Numbered from the stretch's first letter, positions 23,901 to 35,665 are shown. The stretch: 64,000 nucleotides of DNA from Halichondria panicea (GCF_963675165.1 NC_087385.1:3968501-4032500); one strand, 5' to 3'. Notes: generated by a model not told the origin, from the sequence alone. Numbers and translations are program-made.

Positions 23901-26900
23901 TTCAAGGCTCCACTGCATCACGTGCACCATATTCCCGTTTCCTATCCCTCTAACTCTTCAATCTATGGTTCCACCAACCACAGAGACTATTCAGAATGAG
24001 CTAACTTTGAATTTTTGCCAAGCTGTTCACAATATCTCAATCTAGTCCAAACTTACTGAGTCAGTACATTCCTAATTTATCTCCTAGTAACAAGTTCTAA
24101 TGAACTCTGCTTTGGAAATCCTGAAAAAAATCACCCTTCAATGGTGGGTCAAGTTTTGGTGTCATCATTATGAATCTCATTAATATTTATAATTATGAAT
24201 TTCATGTTTTTGTGGAAATCCTGAAAAAAATCACCATTCAATGGTGGAGTTTTAGGGTGTCATCATTATGAATCTCATTAATATTATACAATGTTTTTGT
24301 GATGTCATCCTTAGAAATACCATTAAAATACTTGCGATATGTATATTTCCTGTCTTGTCTTGCAAATACTGAAAACTTGGGCTGATGTCAGCACTAATAC
24401 TTTGTTGCTTTATTGCTTTTGTAAAAAATGCAGGCACTCGTGCAGTTACTGGCACAGACTCGTTATTCCATGGGATAATGTATTTATTGCTTAGCAACCA
24501 AAATGCAGGTTGAATCTGCGCATGCGTGACATGCGGTTGTTTTGTCAACCAGGAGAATGCGTAGCAACAAAATTGAGTTTCTCCCAGTTGAAGACGAGTT
24601 TAAGAGAAAGAAAACGGCTAAAACAAAGAAATAAGACTCTAGAACATCACGAAAGCTTGCAGAAGGCTACTAAAAGATTTTGTAGAGAACAGACAAGGAA
24701 AAAAGACAAGAAAAACGTTGAAAACCAGCAACCCATTTTGAAAATGGATAGTTCTGAAGGATAAACAGTGTGTGCTTGCTTTCTATCATGCTCCAGTGTA
24801 TCAGAAGAGGAAACATGGACCGCTATAGCAAAAGAAAGTGTGACAACCGTTTTGAAGCCAAAACGACTTACAAGAGCCACATGGTAGTGCAGTCACTTCT
24901 ACATGTGCAATATTCCACTCAAAGCACTCATTCTCCCAACACTAATGCCTGTTAGATGCATTAAATATGACAGCTAAACTGAACACTGACACAACCTCCC
25001 GATCCTCAGCCTCACTGTAAAAGAACAAAGAAGTTATACAGAGCATCAAAGAGCATCAGAAAACATGATAAACATTGCATTGCATGATCATAAGTATTAT
25101 TTTCTTGTCTCTCACTGCTGAAAACGTTTCAAAGAATCACTGCCTAGTGTGCAATAACAAGCGTGCAATAATACTTCCGGGTGTGCGATATGGAAAAATA
25201 TCTGCACACTTGGTGACGAGTCGCTTCCTGTGCAATTTGAATGTAAAACGCTGACGTCAGCACTTATTAAAAAGCACTTTGAATGTAAAACGCTGACGTG
25301 CTTTTTAATAAGTGCTGACGTCAGCATTCAAATCGCACAGGAAGCCACTCATCACCAAGTGTGCAGATATTTTTCCATATCGCACACCCGGAAGTTATTG
25401 CATATAATATCCTTATTTGGAATGCAAGATTTTTTCGCAGTTTTTCAGTATAATATAGTGAGAGAAACAATAATTTATAGGGTGTCATACAGGATTTTGA
25501 AGTAGAGGGGGGAAATAAGAAAAAAGTTTGCTAAAAAAAAGGTCGATCAACTAGCTGTTATTTCAATACCCTGTTAGTATGTAAAATTGCCAGTTATGGA
25601 CACTCAGTCATACAACTAGTACTTGAATGTAAATTTTAGGGGGGATATCCCCTTCCCCCCTGTATGACACCCTGATCAGTCTCTTTCATGTTTTCTGATG
25701 CTCTGTATCACTTCTTTGCTCTTTTTCAGCGAGGCTGTGGATCAGGAGGTTGTCAGTGTTCAGTTTAGCAGTCATAAATAATGCATCGAACAGGCATCAT
25801 GCAGTGTTGAGAGAATGAGTGCTTTGAGCGGAATATTGCACATGTAGAAGTGTATTGCACCACCATTAAGCCTGTTCAAGCTCTTGTAAGTAGCTAAAAC
25901 CATGCTAAAACTCCTCTTCAGCTTCTAAAGTTGGGCTGGGCCTATCAACCTCTAGTGTTCGTCATTTAAGGAAACACATTAGTTGTGAATTTGTCCATAG
26001 ATTGAAGAGTTAGAGGGATTGGAAACGGAGTGGTGCACGTGATGCTTTTACATTGAATCTGCAATGGAGCCTCGAAAACTATCTGCGTTACGCCCTATGA
26101 ACAAGGCTATTAAGCAACATTTGTGCCGGGTAACTCCCTCAAAATAAGAAAGTTGTGTTTTCTCAAGACATCATCTCCTTCAGCGATTTATAACATGCTT
26201 AGTCCATGAGCTACATGTAGTACTTGCTAATGACTGACTACACCCAGTAAAAAGAAACATTTCCAGTAAAGTTATGTTCCCAAGAGCTAATGGAACATGT
26301 AGCGTGTAAAGCGTGCTGGTTATAATTACTACACCTAAGTGAGTTGCATGTTGCATTGGATGTTACTCGAGGATACCAACCACATTTAGCTATAATTATA
26401 AACTGCTGTGGCTAGTATAAATACTGATAGCTAGTACTTTTCACTGCTATAAAATCTATCCGCACACTCTTTATTCCCGTTAAAATACACATGGGGGACA
26501 AAGAGTGTACCCTACACTATTTATATATGGGAGACAAAGAGCGGCCCTACACTCTTAAGTCTGTACCTTACATATTAAACTTCTTAAAATAATACAGTAG
26601 ACTCTCACAAACCTAATAGAGCAGGGTACATGAAATTTCCGGGTTAACGGATGTCATTAAAAATGAAGTCACTTGCACGTGTACAGATTATAATTATTAC
26701 TGTGGCCAAAAAGGGAAACTGCTATAGCTAGATCAGAAGCCCATAAAGAGAAGGAGCGGCTAACTTCAACGTATACTCGGGGATCACGTTTCGTAATTAC
26801 CCGTGAAACCGAACTTCCTTGTATGGAAGCGACTAAGTGCTTGCAAACCGCAGCCCTGCATGGCGTATAACACGTGTAGAGATTCAACCACTTAAGTAAC

Positions 26901-29833
26901 TCTGCATATATGGAAATGCGGTCATAACCACTTACGAAACGTGATCCCCGTAGTTAGCCGCTCCTTCTCTTTATGGGCTCCTGGGTAGATTAATCTTTAA
27001 GTTTTTTATCTCATTTTCTCTCTAATAGAGTGAGTCTTGTAAGCTCTTTTAGTTTTGCAGGTAGCCATTGTACTGAGAGAATGTTAGATTTAGCAAAGCA
27101 AGTTAAGTGCACATGCGCACTACTCTATTCTACTGACGTGCCCCTCCTCTTTTCCTTTTTGCCATTTTGTCCGGATTTGCGAGCTTTTGAACTAAAGGGG
27201 TCCGGATTAGTGAGGGTCTACTGTAGCACAATACTGTTGATCAGTGATTTGTTTACGAACCAGTTAGGTGACACCCACCTTATCAAGTTGGTTCACATCT
27301 GCTCCCCTGTCAATCAACAACTTTGCAGTCTCAGTGTGACCTCCCTCACAGGCAGCTAGGAGTGGGGATGTCCCATCCTGTACAAAACATTTGGCACTAT
27401 ATTGTATCCTAGCAACTAATTAGGTGAAAACTCACCCTAACAAGCTGGTTCACATCTACTCCCCTGTCAATCAACAACTGCGCAGTTTCAGTGTGACCTC
27501 CCTCACAGGCAGCTGGGAGTGGGGATGTCCCATCCTGTACAAAACATTTGGTACCTTACACTATATTGTATCCTAGCAACTAATGACTTCTTGTCCCTTC
27601 AAATAGTATAGTTAATCAGTGGATTTGTTTAGGAGTACTAGCTAGGTGAAAACTCACCCTAACAAGCTGGTTCACATCTGCTCCCCCCTTGTCAATCAAC
27701 AACTTTGCGGTCTCAGTGTGACCTCCTTCACAGGCAGCTAGGAGTGGGGATGTCCCATCCTGTAACTATTATGCACCTTATATTATTATTTCTCCTAGTA
27801 TATATTGATTCAAACATCAAGTATCTATTATTAGCAAACTTTGCAAGTGTATGACATCACAATCGTAAAGTTAGATTGCAAATTGTCTCTCATTTGCAAA
27901 TATTTTTCCTCCAAAAACATTGTAGTAATACGGTATTTAAACCTCTTTCGCAGGCTCTCCTTTTTCTTGTTCTTTTGTCACACAGGTCAATAAGATAAAA
28001 TACGGTAAGAATTGGAGGAACAAAAGAAAGAAAGAACTGTGAAAGAAAAAGGAGACTTCTCCTTTTTCGTTGTCTCCCCCTTCTTTTTTTTTGTTCCTCC
28101 AATTCCTCCTGTATTTTTTCTTAGAACAGAAAAAGGAGAGGCTGCAAAGGAGGCTAGTAATACGGTACATCCTGCTTAATTATATATATACATTTGATAA
28201 TCAAGAACTGGCCAATGCATGTAAATTCTCAGTTTGATCTCCCACAATTATGCAAACATAATTATGAGCTATAATTTATTATCAGTACGCTTGACCCTAT
28301 TTACCTTCGATCTACAATCCACACTTGCTCCGTGTTCCATGAGAGACGCCACTTCTGAGATCGACCCTTTCAAACACGCTAGAATTAGCTGATCTGATAG
28401 CTCCTATATTGTTGAAAATAAATCTAGTTTGACACGCTTCTTTATCACTACATGCATACATTAATTATACAAACCGGACTTACGAGAAATTTGATCCCAA
28501 TCTCACTAAAAGCTAAGTGATGCTCGTGAGACACTGGCAAGATACTTTTAGCAACAGCAGCAGAAACCATGAGGTGAAGCTCGACACAGCCATTCTTAAT
28601 CAAGCATAGTCGCAGAGCTGAAAACCGCAAACCAAACACCTTTGCTACTTCGTTTTGGAGTGCTTGCACTCCTTCCAGTGTTTCAACACCTGTTGCACAT
28701 TTGAGAGCAAACAGCTTACCTTTTTCGGGAACATTGCATCCACTAGAAAATACTAATGGTGGTATTTCAAATACATTTCGCTGACAAAAGGTATGCAAAT
28801 CTCTTAGGTATTCTTCCAGTAGCCTATGGTCATCAGAGCACCCATGATGCTTAATGAGGTGTTCCAGTAAATGGTAATTGTAGAACGAGATGTAGTTATT
28901 ACTTTGAAGAATCAAGAACATCTCAGACACTGAACTTGCCCCAAGTAACTTCTCTTGATGTTCTAAACTGTCAAGCACTTTTACTTCATTGTCTATTTCT
29001 CTGAAAGCCCTGAGGCTTAAGATGGAGTGTTTGATTTCTTCTAGAAGGATATTTTGCCTTTTTAATGACTCTCGAATATAAATCGAAAAATCAGCAAATT
29101 TTGTGAGAATTTCTTTCGTATCAGATATCAATCTTTGTTGCAGATCAATAATATCATCCTTTTCAAGACCCTTTACATCCATGTACGGAAATAGCTTGCT
29201 GTATCCTTCAATTGATCTCGTTCTATGTGGACAGCCCTCTTCAGAAAAAAAGCGCTCGAGAGTGCATTCATTGCAGAAAGGACAGATAAAGCTCCTTAGT
29301 TCAGCTGCAGTAGAGTGAAATGACTCGTCTCCAGAAGAATCATTGTCTTCAGTTCCTTCTGTGAGTTTTGACGTAAGTTGATGTGATGTCAGTTGTTCAA
29401 GCTCTCTATAGTCACATTCAGCACTAAATTTTGCTTGATGTGATTGTTCAGGCTCGGGATCCCCGGCCCCAACTATACCACATTCAGTGTCGTAGGCTTC
29501 TTGTAGGATTCTGACAATATCGTCAGTAGAGGGGCCCTTTATAATGTCAACAAAGCCATGGAAAACATTGGGATCACGTTCAATCCGATCGATAATAGTG
29601 TCCACAAGTTTCTGAGCTTTCACTTCATCCAGTATTGACATGTTTCGGGTGAAATCGCGAACAAAAGTGTTTACATACCCCTTTGCATAGAGGGCATCAC
29701 AGATGGCGCCAGGTTGCTCTTTCACAGTAGCAATTACATTCTCATAGCACTTTCGAAATGCTAAGTACTCAGGAGTGGTGTCCCTGATAGATGATTGTTT
29801 GGGAGCACGACTTCCAGACAGTAAATTTCCCAT
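14924..29833 (-). CDS. CARD-like, Cys-cluster, multi-ankyrin protein (about 1,670 residues)
   Basis: Exon 1 (28484-29833, ATG at 29833) encodes 450 residues. It starts MGNLLS, a fit to N-myristoylation. Residues about 22-100 are an all-helical stretch patterned like a CARD/death fold. An acidic linker follows, then a C184-x2-C187-x2-C190...C201-x-H203 cluster that may bind zinc, helices (about 220-290) and a further unrecognised domain (300-450). All downstream exons start and end in phase 0 and encode ankyrin repeats: 28305-28403, 27658-27759, 27436-27534, 27279-27377, then 35 exons in 14924-21764. The first exon appears as a 461-codon ORF only because it reads through its donor (GTAAGT, 28483). 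Such architectures suggest an intracellular innate-sensing or scaffold adaptor at membranes; this is inference. The 3' terminal exon is not certain. Confidence 0.75.
21141..21475. mobile_element. MITE with inverted arms inside the ankyrin array
   Basis: The arms from TAGACTGGAAACTAGTTGGG and TAGGGTTTCAAGCCTATGTC pair with the sequence ending at 21475. It separates the 35th ankyrin exon from the others. Confidence 0.6.
21492..21571. repeat. 80-bp near-perfect hairpin
   Basis: TGACTTTAGATAGTAGACTG to its complement, with CTCCCCTTCTC/GAGAAGGGGAG at the centre. Confidence 0.7.
21607..21638. mobile_element. TAGCCTCGAG micro-MITE, 32 bp
   Basis: TAGCCTCGAG...CTCGAGGCTA flanked on both sides by AGAGCAAGC, a likely 8-9 bp target duplication. 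Confidence 0.65.
21956..22276. repeat. ~320-bp near-perfect palindrome (foldback element)
   Basis: The arms run from AAGAGTTTATGATAGAGAG to the complement CTCTCTATCATAAACTCTT. A TGGGTGATGTAATCTA segment is repeated near the centre. No coding capacity. Confidence 0.85.
22414..22758 (+). pseudogene. Ty1/copia-type gag fragment
   Basis: Starts with ATG (MASETAPAGDAGQ), then shifts frame near 22478-22495. From there the copia gag (UBN2-type) signature VWKKLGDQFQKKSWANKLEL is clear up to EEDRVVH at about 22758, where similarity stops. No zinc knuckle, integrase or RT follows; the next bases belong to a dispersed repeat. Relic of an LTR retrotransposon. Confidence 0.75.
22800..23390. repeat. Dispersed repeat, second copy of 4180-4860
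   Basis: Inverted relative to the first copy; shares ATGGTGGATCAAGTGAAG, ATCCAGCTATCCCAACA and the GACTGGAGTGTA and TGCAGCACA segments. Confidence 0.6.
23472..23968. mobile_element. MITE with AGAGGGATAGGAAACGG ends
   Basis: Ends ATAGATTAAAGAGTTAGAGG..AAACGG and the complement before 23968. A copy with only one clear end lies at about 25995-26400 in the opposite orientation. Confidence 0.65.
24114..24292. repeat. Two-copy tandem duplication
   Basis: A segment containing GGAAATCCTGAAAAAAATCA and TCATCATTATGAATCTCATT occurs twice about 100 bp apart. The flanks 23969-24884 hold no recognised gene; an 84-codon basic open frame (24510-24764) has no recognisable domain. Confidence 0.6.
24885..25860. 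mobile_element. Element with ~180-bp inverted ends and an internal foldback
   Basis: Left arm 24885-25080 (CACTTCTACATGTGCAATATT..) is repeated inverted at 25687-25860. Inside, 25163-25402 is a second, nearly perfect palindrome with TGACGTCAGC motifs, so one foldback lies within another. Confidence 0.65.
25995..26400. mobile_element. Partial inverted copy of the MITE at 23472-23968
   Basis: Shares the AGAGTTAGAGGGATTGGAAACGG end, TATCTGCGTTACGC and CGGGTAACTCCCTCAAAATA. The distal terminus is not seen. Confidence 0.5.
26595..27223. mobile_element. Pogo-type MITE with a nested palindromic MITE (26737-26981)
   Basis: Ends CAGTAGACTCTCACAAA and GAGGGTCTACTG, both flanked by TA. Inside, arms with AGCCCATAAAGAGAAGGAGC and its complement mark a second element. 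Confidence 0.6.
27952..28145. mobile_element. MITE with AGGCTCTCCTTTTTCTTG ends in an ankyrin-gene intron
   Basis: Copy of the family at 11609-11728, with two extra internal inverted segments around AAGGAGACTTCTCCTTTTT. It lies between ankyrin exons 27658-27759 and 28305-28403. Confidence 0.6.
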
Positions 29834-29915
29834 TCTGTCTAGATACAGATAGAACTAGAATAGTAATATCGATGTATATGTATTGGGAACTCCCTAGGCT
29901 GACCACAATAGGTAT

Positions 29916-30718
29916 GGGGTGCCGTTTGTGTCAAAATCCAAAAACAGTCGATGTTATGAAATGAGTCGACGTCATAAAGGTCGACGTTATGAAATGTATT
30001 ATTATGGCACGCCGTTTGTCTAATTACACGAAGGAAGTAAATGAAGACGTCACGGGGGGCCTATATTATATCTCTCATGATGGTGCTGCAGTTTTTTTAA
30101 CATGTAAGTGACGTCACTGTTTCAAACACGGTGAACTTACAACCCTTATTGAAACGTTAACCTGGTAAACATCACCAATCATAAACATTGACTGCTTTTT
30201 AAAAACACCGACCTTTATGACTTTTATAACTACAAACCCTTGACACAAACAGCTAGCTAGCTAGAAACTAGCTAAACTGCAGCCACTGTTAGGCTGTGTC
30301 GACTCCTTTTTAAAACATCGACCTTGGTAAATATCGACCTTTATGACGTCGACTCTGTTATAACGTCGACTCTTTTTATAACGTCGACTCCGTTTCATAA
30401 CGTCGACTCCATTTCATAACATCGACTCTTTTTATAACGTCGACTCCGTTTCATAATCCATAATAATCGACTCTTTTTGACACAAACAGCAAAACATCGA
30501 CATTTATGACGTCGACTCTTGGTAAACATCAACTCCTTTATAAAACATCGACCTTTATGACGTCGACTCTGTTATAAGGTCGACCTTTATGACGTCGACT
30601 CATTCATAACGTCGACTCATTTCATAACGTCGACCTTTATGACGTCGACTCCATTTCATAACGTCGACTCCATTTCATAACATCGACTGTTTTTGGATTT
30701 TGACACAAACGGCACCCC
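29916..30718. mobile_element. Palindromic element made of GTCGAC-rich repeats
   Basis: About 800 bp with inverted ends GGGGTGCCGTTTGTGTCAAA and complement. The interior is largely a degenerate repeat of TTATGACGTCGACT and TTTCATAACGTCGACTC phrases in both orientations. It lies about 80 bp upstream of the CARD/ankyrin ATG, where a promoter would be expected. Confidence 0.75.
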
Positions 30719-31276
30719 ATAAATAGGATGGTGAGACACACCCAATACTCCATACTATTAGATGCATGCTGCAAATAAATCTAGACTCTAGAGTCAGCGA
30801 TCAATAATCGGAGCTATCAATTATCGGCAACTTTTTCTCGTGCAAGAGTGACTTACAACAAACACTGGTGCTATACGGAGGTGGACCAGTGGGTCTAAGC
30901 AGCAAGGATCCCAAAGAAGGCCGCTCAGATTCCTTTACCTCGAAAATAGCATACGCTAGATTGCAAAAACTGGTAATATCAATAGTCACACGATAACGAT
31001 CTATCTTCGATTAGCTGCTATAACTTGGCACTCAGTCAGAAACAAAGAATATTCCCTTGCACAAAGATAGAGTAGATACTAAGCTAGCCCTGCACAAAAA
31101 CTGTTCTCCTAGTTTTCAACTTGCTTGCTATTAGAAGCTTTTAAGGTCAACCAGAGTTCATATCATTTTTCGTTGCGCATGCGCACTAAGTCTTTTGTAA
31201 ACCACTTTTATGGAAATCAGTAAACAGGGGTGAAGCATCCATTAACAGCAAGTCAACAATTCAGCAAATGAACAAT

Positions 31277-34200
31277 TCATGACAACAGTTTTATCATTAC
31301 AAAAATACGTTTTAAAGTTTGCAGTTTACAATGGTACCATTTGGAACATGTATCACAGCTGATCCACTTTTGGGCATTCAAATGGGAACACTTGGCTTGC
31401 TCGCAAGGAGAAGCTGCATGGTGGAATGTAATAGTTACATACTTTACTCTTTAGAATCATTACCTTTAGTAGCACTTGAAGTATTAGCCTCGATTCCAGG
31501 CCTTGTGAAGGAGGCTATTGAAGTATGTACACCACTTCGTGCACCCTTGCTCCTAGTTGTGGGAAGTTTCGTGGCAACACCAGCTTGCTGACTCTCTATA
31601 AAATAGGCAATGCATTCAGTGAAGCACCCTCAAAAGAGAATTACAAATTACCTTTAGTATCACTTGAAGTATGTACACCACTTTGTGCACCCTTGCTCCT
31701 AGTTGTGGGAAGTTTCGTGGCAGCATCAGCTTGCTGACCCTCTATGAAATAGGCAATTAATGCATTCAGTGAAGCACTCTCAAAAAAAATTTACAAACTA
31801 CCTTTAGTATCACTTGAAGTATGTACACCACTTTGTGCACCCTTGCTCCTAGTTGTGGGAAGTTTCGTGGCAGCATCAGCTTGCAGACCCTCTATAAAAA
31901 TAGGCAAGCATTCAGTGAAGCACCCTCAAAAAAGAATTACAAATTACCTTTAGTACCACTTGATCTATGTACACCACTTCCAGGGGCGGATCCAGGAAAA
32001 ATGAAAGGGGGGGGCTACTAGAGAGGGGCGAAGCCCCGTACGAGGGTGGCAGAGCCACCCAGGGGGTGGGTGTGGGAGGGGGAGCATCCCCCTCCCGCCT
32101 CGCCGGAGGCTGGAGGCGAAATTTTTTGCTTTTTTACAATTTGCTCACACTTTTACCTTTGAACTGTCATATTAATAAGTGAATACTGAATATGAAAAAG
32201 TTAATCAAAAAACTCGTTCTAATCAACAAAAGGATGTATACTGTAGATGTTACATCTACATTCATGCACTCTTGGTACTACATGAAAGAATCACAATGCC
32301 TACCCAGACTGCACTGAGAGTGAGAGGAGGTAAGGCTGGTTCCTTGCAACTAGCTGAAAAAGTCTGAGATCTGCTCCATGTTGCAGCTCAACAGCATGCA
32401 CAATAGCCTCCTTCACAAGGCCTAGGAAGAGAGGCCTGGGATATGATCGAGGCTACAAACATTGCACAAGGAGCTGACTCAGCAACAGCAATAGTTGACC
32501 TATGCACTTTTATATTAGTTCTAGCTACTAGCTAGCTAGCTAGTATGTACGTCCAGCTAGCTAGCCTACATCCTTTATACTCTTAGTAGCTAGACTTGGC
32601 TGTTGTCTAGCATCTCTTAAGTCAGTGAGTCTACATGCAGATGCATAAGTAACAAGGTTGGTGGCAAAATTGTTGTAACCTCAGACTAGCAATACATAGG
32701 TAGTTTTTTCAAAAGGGGGGGGCTTCAGCCCCTCAAAATCACCCCTGGATCCGCCCCTGACTTCGTGCACCCTTGCTCCTAGTTGTGGGAAGTTTCGTGG
32801 CAGCATCAGCTTGCTGACCCTCTATAAAATAGGCAATTAATGCATTCAGTGAAGCACCCTCAAAATAGAATTAAAAATTACCTTTAGTACCACTTGAAGT
32901 ATGCGTACCACTTCGTGCACCCTTGCTCCTAGTTGTGGGAAGTTTCGTGGCAGCATCAGCTTGCTGACCCTCTATAAAATAGGCAATTAATGCATTCAGT
33001 GAAGCACCCTCAAAATAGAATTAAAAATTACCTTTAGTACCACTTGAAGTATGCGTACCACTTCGTGCACCCTTGCTCCTAGTTGTGGGAAGTTTTGTGG
33101 CAGCATCAGCTTGCTGACCCTCTATGAAATAGGTAATGCATTCAATGATGGTGAGACTCTCTATGTGAATATATTAAGAAATTAAGGAGCATAATTTATC
33201 ATACATACGTCACGTGATACGTGCATGTATACTTCATATTTAAATGATGCACACCACAATCAGAATGTACGTGTAATTAATACAGAACTTGAAATGATGC
33301 ACACCCACGCACGCACACATCAACTAATAACATATATTGTACCTCCTGTAGCCTTCTTCTCAGATCCAGTAAGGTCCTCCTTATCCAACTGAGTTCCTAC
33401 ACAAAATATGCATAGGGTTCTTGTAGTACTCAGTCGATCGAACTCCTCAGGCATGCAACTATAGCTTACAAATAATGTGTAAACTTACTTGTATTGTTGG
33501 CTAAACCTGTTTCGGATTCTGAAGAAGAATACCCGTACGATCCTCCCTGATTCCAGTCGCCTAAAAGAAAGAAATTAGCAATTTAAACAACGTTTACAAG
33601 AGTCTACAGTTACCTGCAAGTTCATCCCAATTCAACTCCTCATTGCCAGAAGGCTCAGACTGATCAGCAAGCGATTCTGTAACAGAAAGGAGCCTTATAA
33701 TACATAGTGCGCATACACGATCAACTCACATGCACACACATACCTAATAGTGCACCTGCAGCTGTTTTCTTCTTCCGTGCAGGGCCTTTGCGCTTCTTCA
33801 TTTCAGCTCTTTCTTTCTTCTTTCTCTCCCGCTCATCTTTTGCTCGAATTTTTCTCCGAACTTTTCCTCCTCCTTTACCCTTTTTTTTGCAAGCAATTCT
33901 TGAATCTTATCTGAACGTGTGACAACACACCCAGGACTGATGCCTCTGGGAAGAGGCTGGGTAGGTGGAGGCTCCTCTGACGTCAAGAACTTGCTTAGTG
34001 CACTATCTTGCGACTGACTTGGAGGCATACACACCTTGTCCAATTGAACAGTACCAGTGTTTCCAGCCTCTTGAGGGGAAGTGATGTTCCCAGCCTCTTG
34101 AGATGTTGTCAGCGGAGAGCTTGCGTGTGTAGACTGAGAGTTCACTTGATCAGTGGGATGATTTGAGAGAAGCCATTCATTGTACCTATGGTCTGTGATT

Positions 34201-35591
34201 ATATCGTAACAATTCTCAAATCGGCGCTGGAACGTTGTCTTCACTTCGGCTGTAAATTGAATACTTGATTTTGGAGCTCTTTTGGGTAATGGGCTAAACA
34301 TTGGCAGGAACTGTAGACGAGGGCCTTCATTGTCTTCCATATCTTCCATATCCTGTATCTTGGCTAAAATAGCATCTCGCCTAAGTGGATAGATCCCAGT
34401 AGTGGCGAATCCAGATTGGACATTTCGCATAGTCATCGATTCCATCCAAGCATTAGCAAAAACCCTTGAGAAAGTATAGCGAGTGACACTTTTGCCTGGA
34501 TTTTGACTAATAAACTGATGGCATGCTTCTCGCCAAGCTGACTTCAATGGAGAAAAACATCCCTTATCAAGGGGCTGAGTTAAATGTGTTGTATTGGGCG
34601 GCAGAGTGAAAATTACAACTTCATGCTTGGCAGCCATAGCCAACGTCTCTGGACAAAAATGGGAAGAGTGCTCGTCAAGGAGCAAGAGAAGTGGTCTGTC
34701 CCTTGGAGCAAATCGGAGAAAATGATTGCAGAACCAGCCATCAAAGATTTCTGCAGTCATCCAGCCACGTTCAGATAGAGCATAGCGTGTTCCTCTAACC
34801 TCTCCTTCAGTAAGAGCCAAATTGAGAGTCTTGCGATCCCAAACTACCATCGGTGGCATACAAATTCCAGACGCACTTACACAACCAACAACAGTGATCT
34901 GAGTCTTATCACCAGACGACATTGCTGTCACATATTTTGATTTGCCAGCTACCACCTTTGGGGGTTTTGGATTCAATGGCATTCCGGTTTCATCCATATT
35001 AAATAATAACTCTGGGCGGTCTCTAAGATTATAAGTATCCAGTGTCTCCTCCAGCAAATCGAAATAAGCATTCATACTTTCCGAGTTAGATGCTATGGCT
35101 CGTGCCTTACTCATAGGGGCAGGATTTTTCAGAGACAATTCAGGATGTCGCCTAGAAAAGGATGTCCACCATCCATCAGTCACAGTGCGTGCTACGCCTT
35201 TGTAATCTAATAGTCGTTGCACAATAGACATTACTTGCTTCCTAGTTTTTGGATATCCTATTTTTGCACAACGAAGCAAAAATGCTTGAAGTTCTTTCTC
35301 CTCAACATTACTTAAATATTTTGCTGGCCCACTCTTCGTTCCTGGCTTCACTCTATTGTATACTCTGTCTCCGAGTGTAGATTTAGGCACATTATACTCT
35401 GCTGCTGCCTGAGCAAGTGGAATACCTTTCTCTACAGCTCCAAGCGCGCTTCTCATACTCTCTTCGGTCCAAAGTTTGTATTTTCCATATCTTGCTTGTG
35501 GTGTGACTTTCGGAGGCGTATGAAAATGTCTATCGTGAGATGCACGAAGAATTCTTAGGCGTAGGGGTTCATCAGTTGATAGGATTTCCAT
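31277..35591 (-). CDS. Pogo/Tigger-like transposase with 30-residue repeat exons and PHD-like C-terminus
   Basis: Main exon 33744-35596 (likely ATG at 35591): a HTH psq-like domain (AAAEYNVPKSTLGDRV), a CENP-B-type second DNA-binding part, then a DDE_1 catalytic domain with NMDETG, LLLDEHSSH and QPLD, a DD35D spacing. An eight-A run (about 33883-33890) puts the basic tail out of frame; one added A restores the frame that leads into the donor at 33743. Phase-1 exons follow at 33614-33676, 33489-33560 and 33343-33396, then six repeat exons (33032-33121, 32882-32971, one split by a MITE at 31948-31980/32765-32821, 31802-31891, 31652-31741, 31464-31595). The last exon, 31277-31413, has a PHD-like KWISCDTCSKWYHC. 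Matching phases throughout argue for a real multi-exon gene. As sequenced it is probably inactive. Confidence 0.75.
31484..31517. mobile_element. 34-bp micro-MITE inside a coding exon
   Basis: TTAGCCTCGATTCC...GGAGGCTA flanked by TTGAAGTA on both sides (8-bp duplication, hAT-like). With its duplication it adds 42 bases, so the repeat exon 31464-31595 stays open. Confidence 0.7.
31981..32759. mobile_element. MITE with CAGGGGCGGATCCAGG ends inserted in a repeat exon
   Basis: Perfect 16-bp TIRs and a 5-bp duplication ACTTC on both sides. The interrupted exon can be read on either side, so the insertion is recent. A TAGCCTC-type micro-element is nested at about 32404-32455, and a run of GCTAGC repeats lies near 32520-32560. 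Confidence 0.85.
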
Positions 35592-35665
35592 CCAGTCTAC
35601 ATTAAAGGAAAAGAACAATAGCTAATTAGTTTTGGAGCGTCAATGTGACTTTGGGGGATTGTAAA

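Noticed and set aside
24510-24764. 84-codon basic open frame as a gene
   Set aside because: No recognisable domain, splice signals or neighbours; position amid foldback elements makes chance more likely.
28448-28483. The last 11 codons and stop of the 461-codon open frame as the true C-terminus
   Set aside because: A GTAAGT donor at 28483 and a phase-0 ankyrin exon at 28305-28403 show that this is intron read-through.
33707-33922. Plus-strand open frame opposite the transposase tail
   Set aside because: It mirrors the lysine-rich minus-strand coding sequence and has no domain.
31277-35591. Domesticated host gene derived from a pogo transposase
   Set aside because: It lies alone between two long TIRs with TA duplications and carries a frame break and a recent MITE insertion, so a mobile element is the simpler reading.
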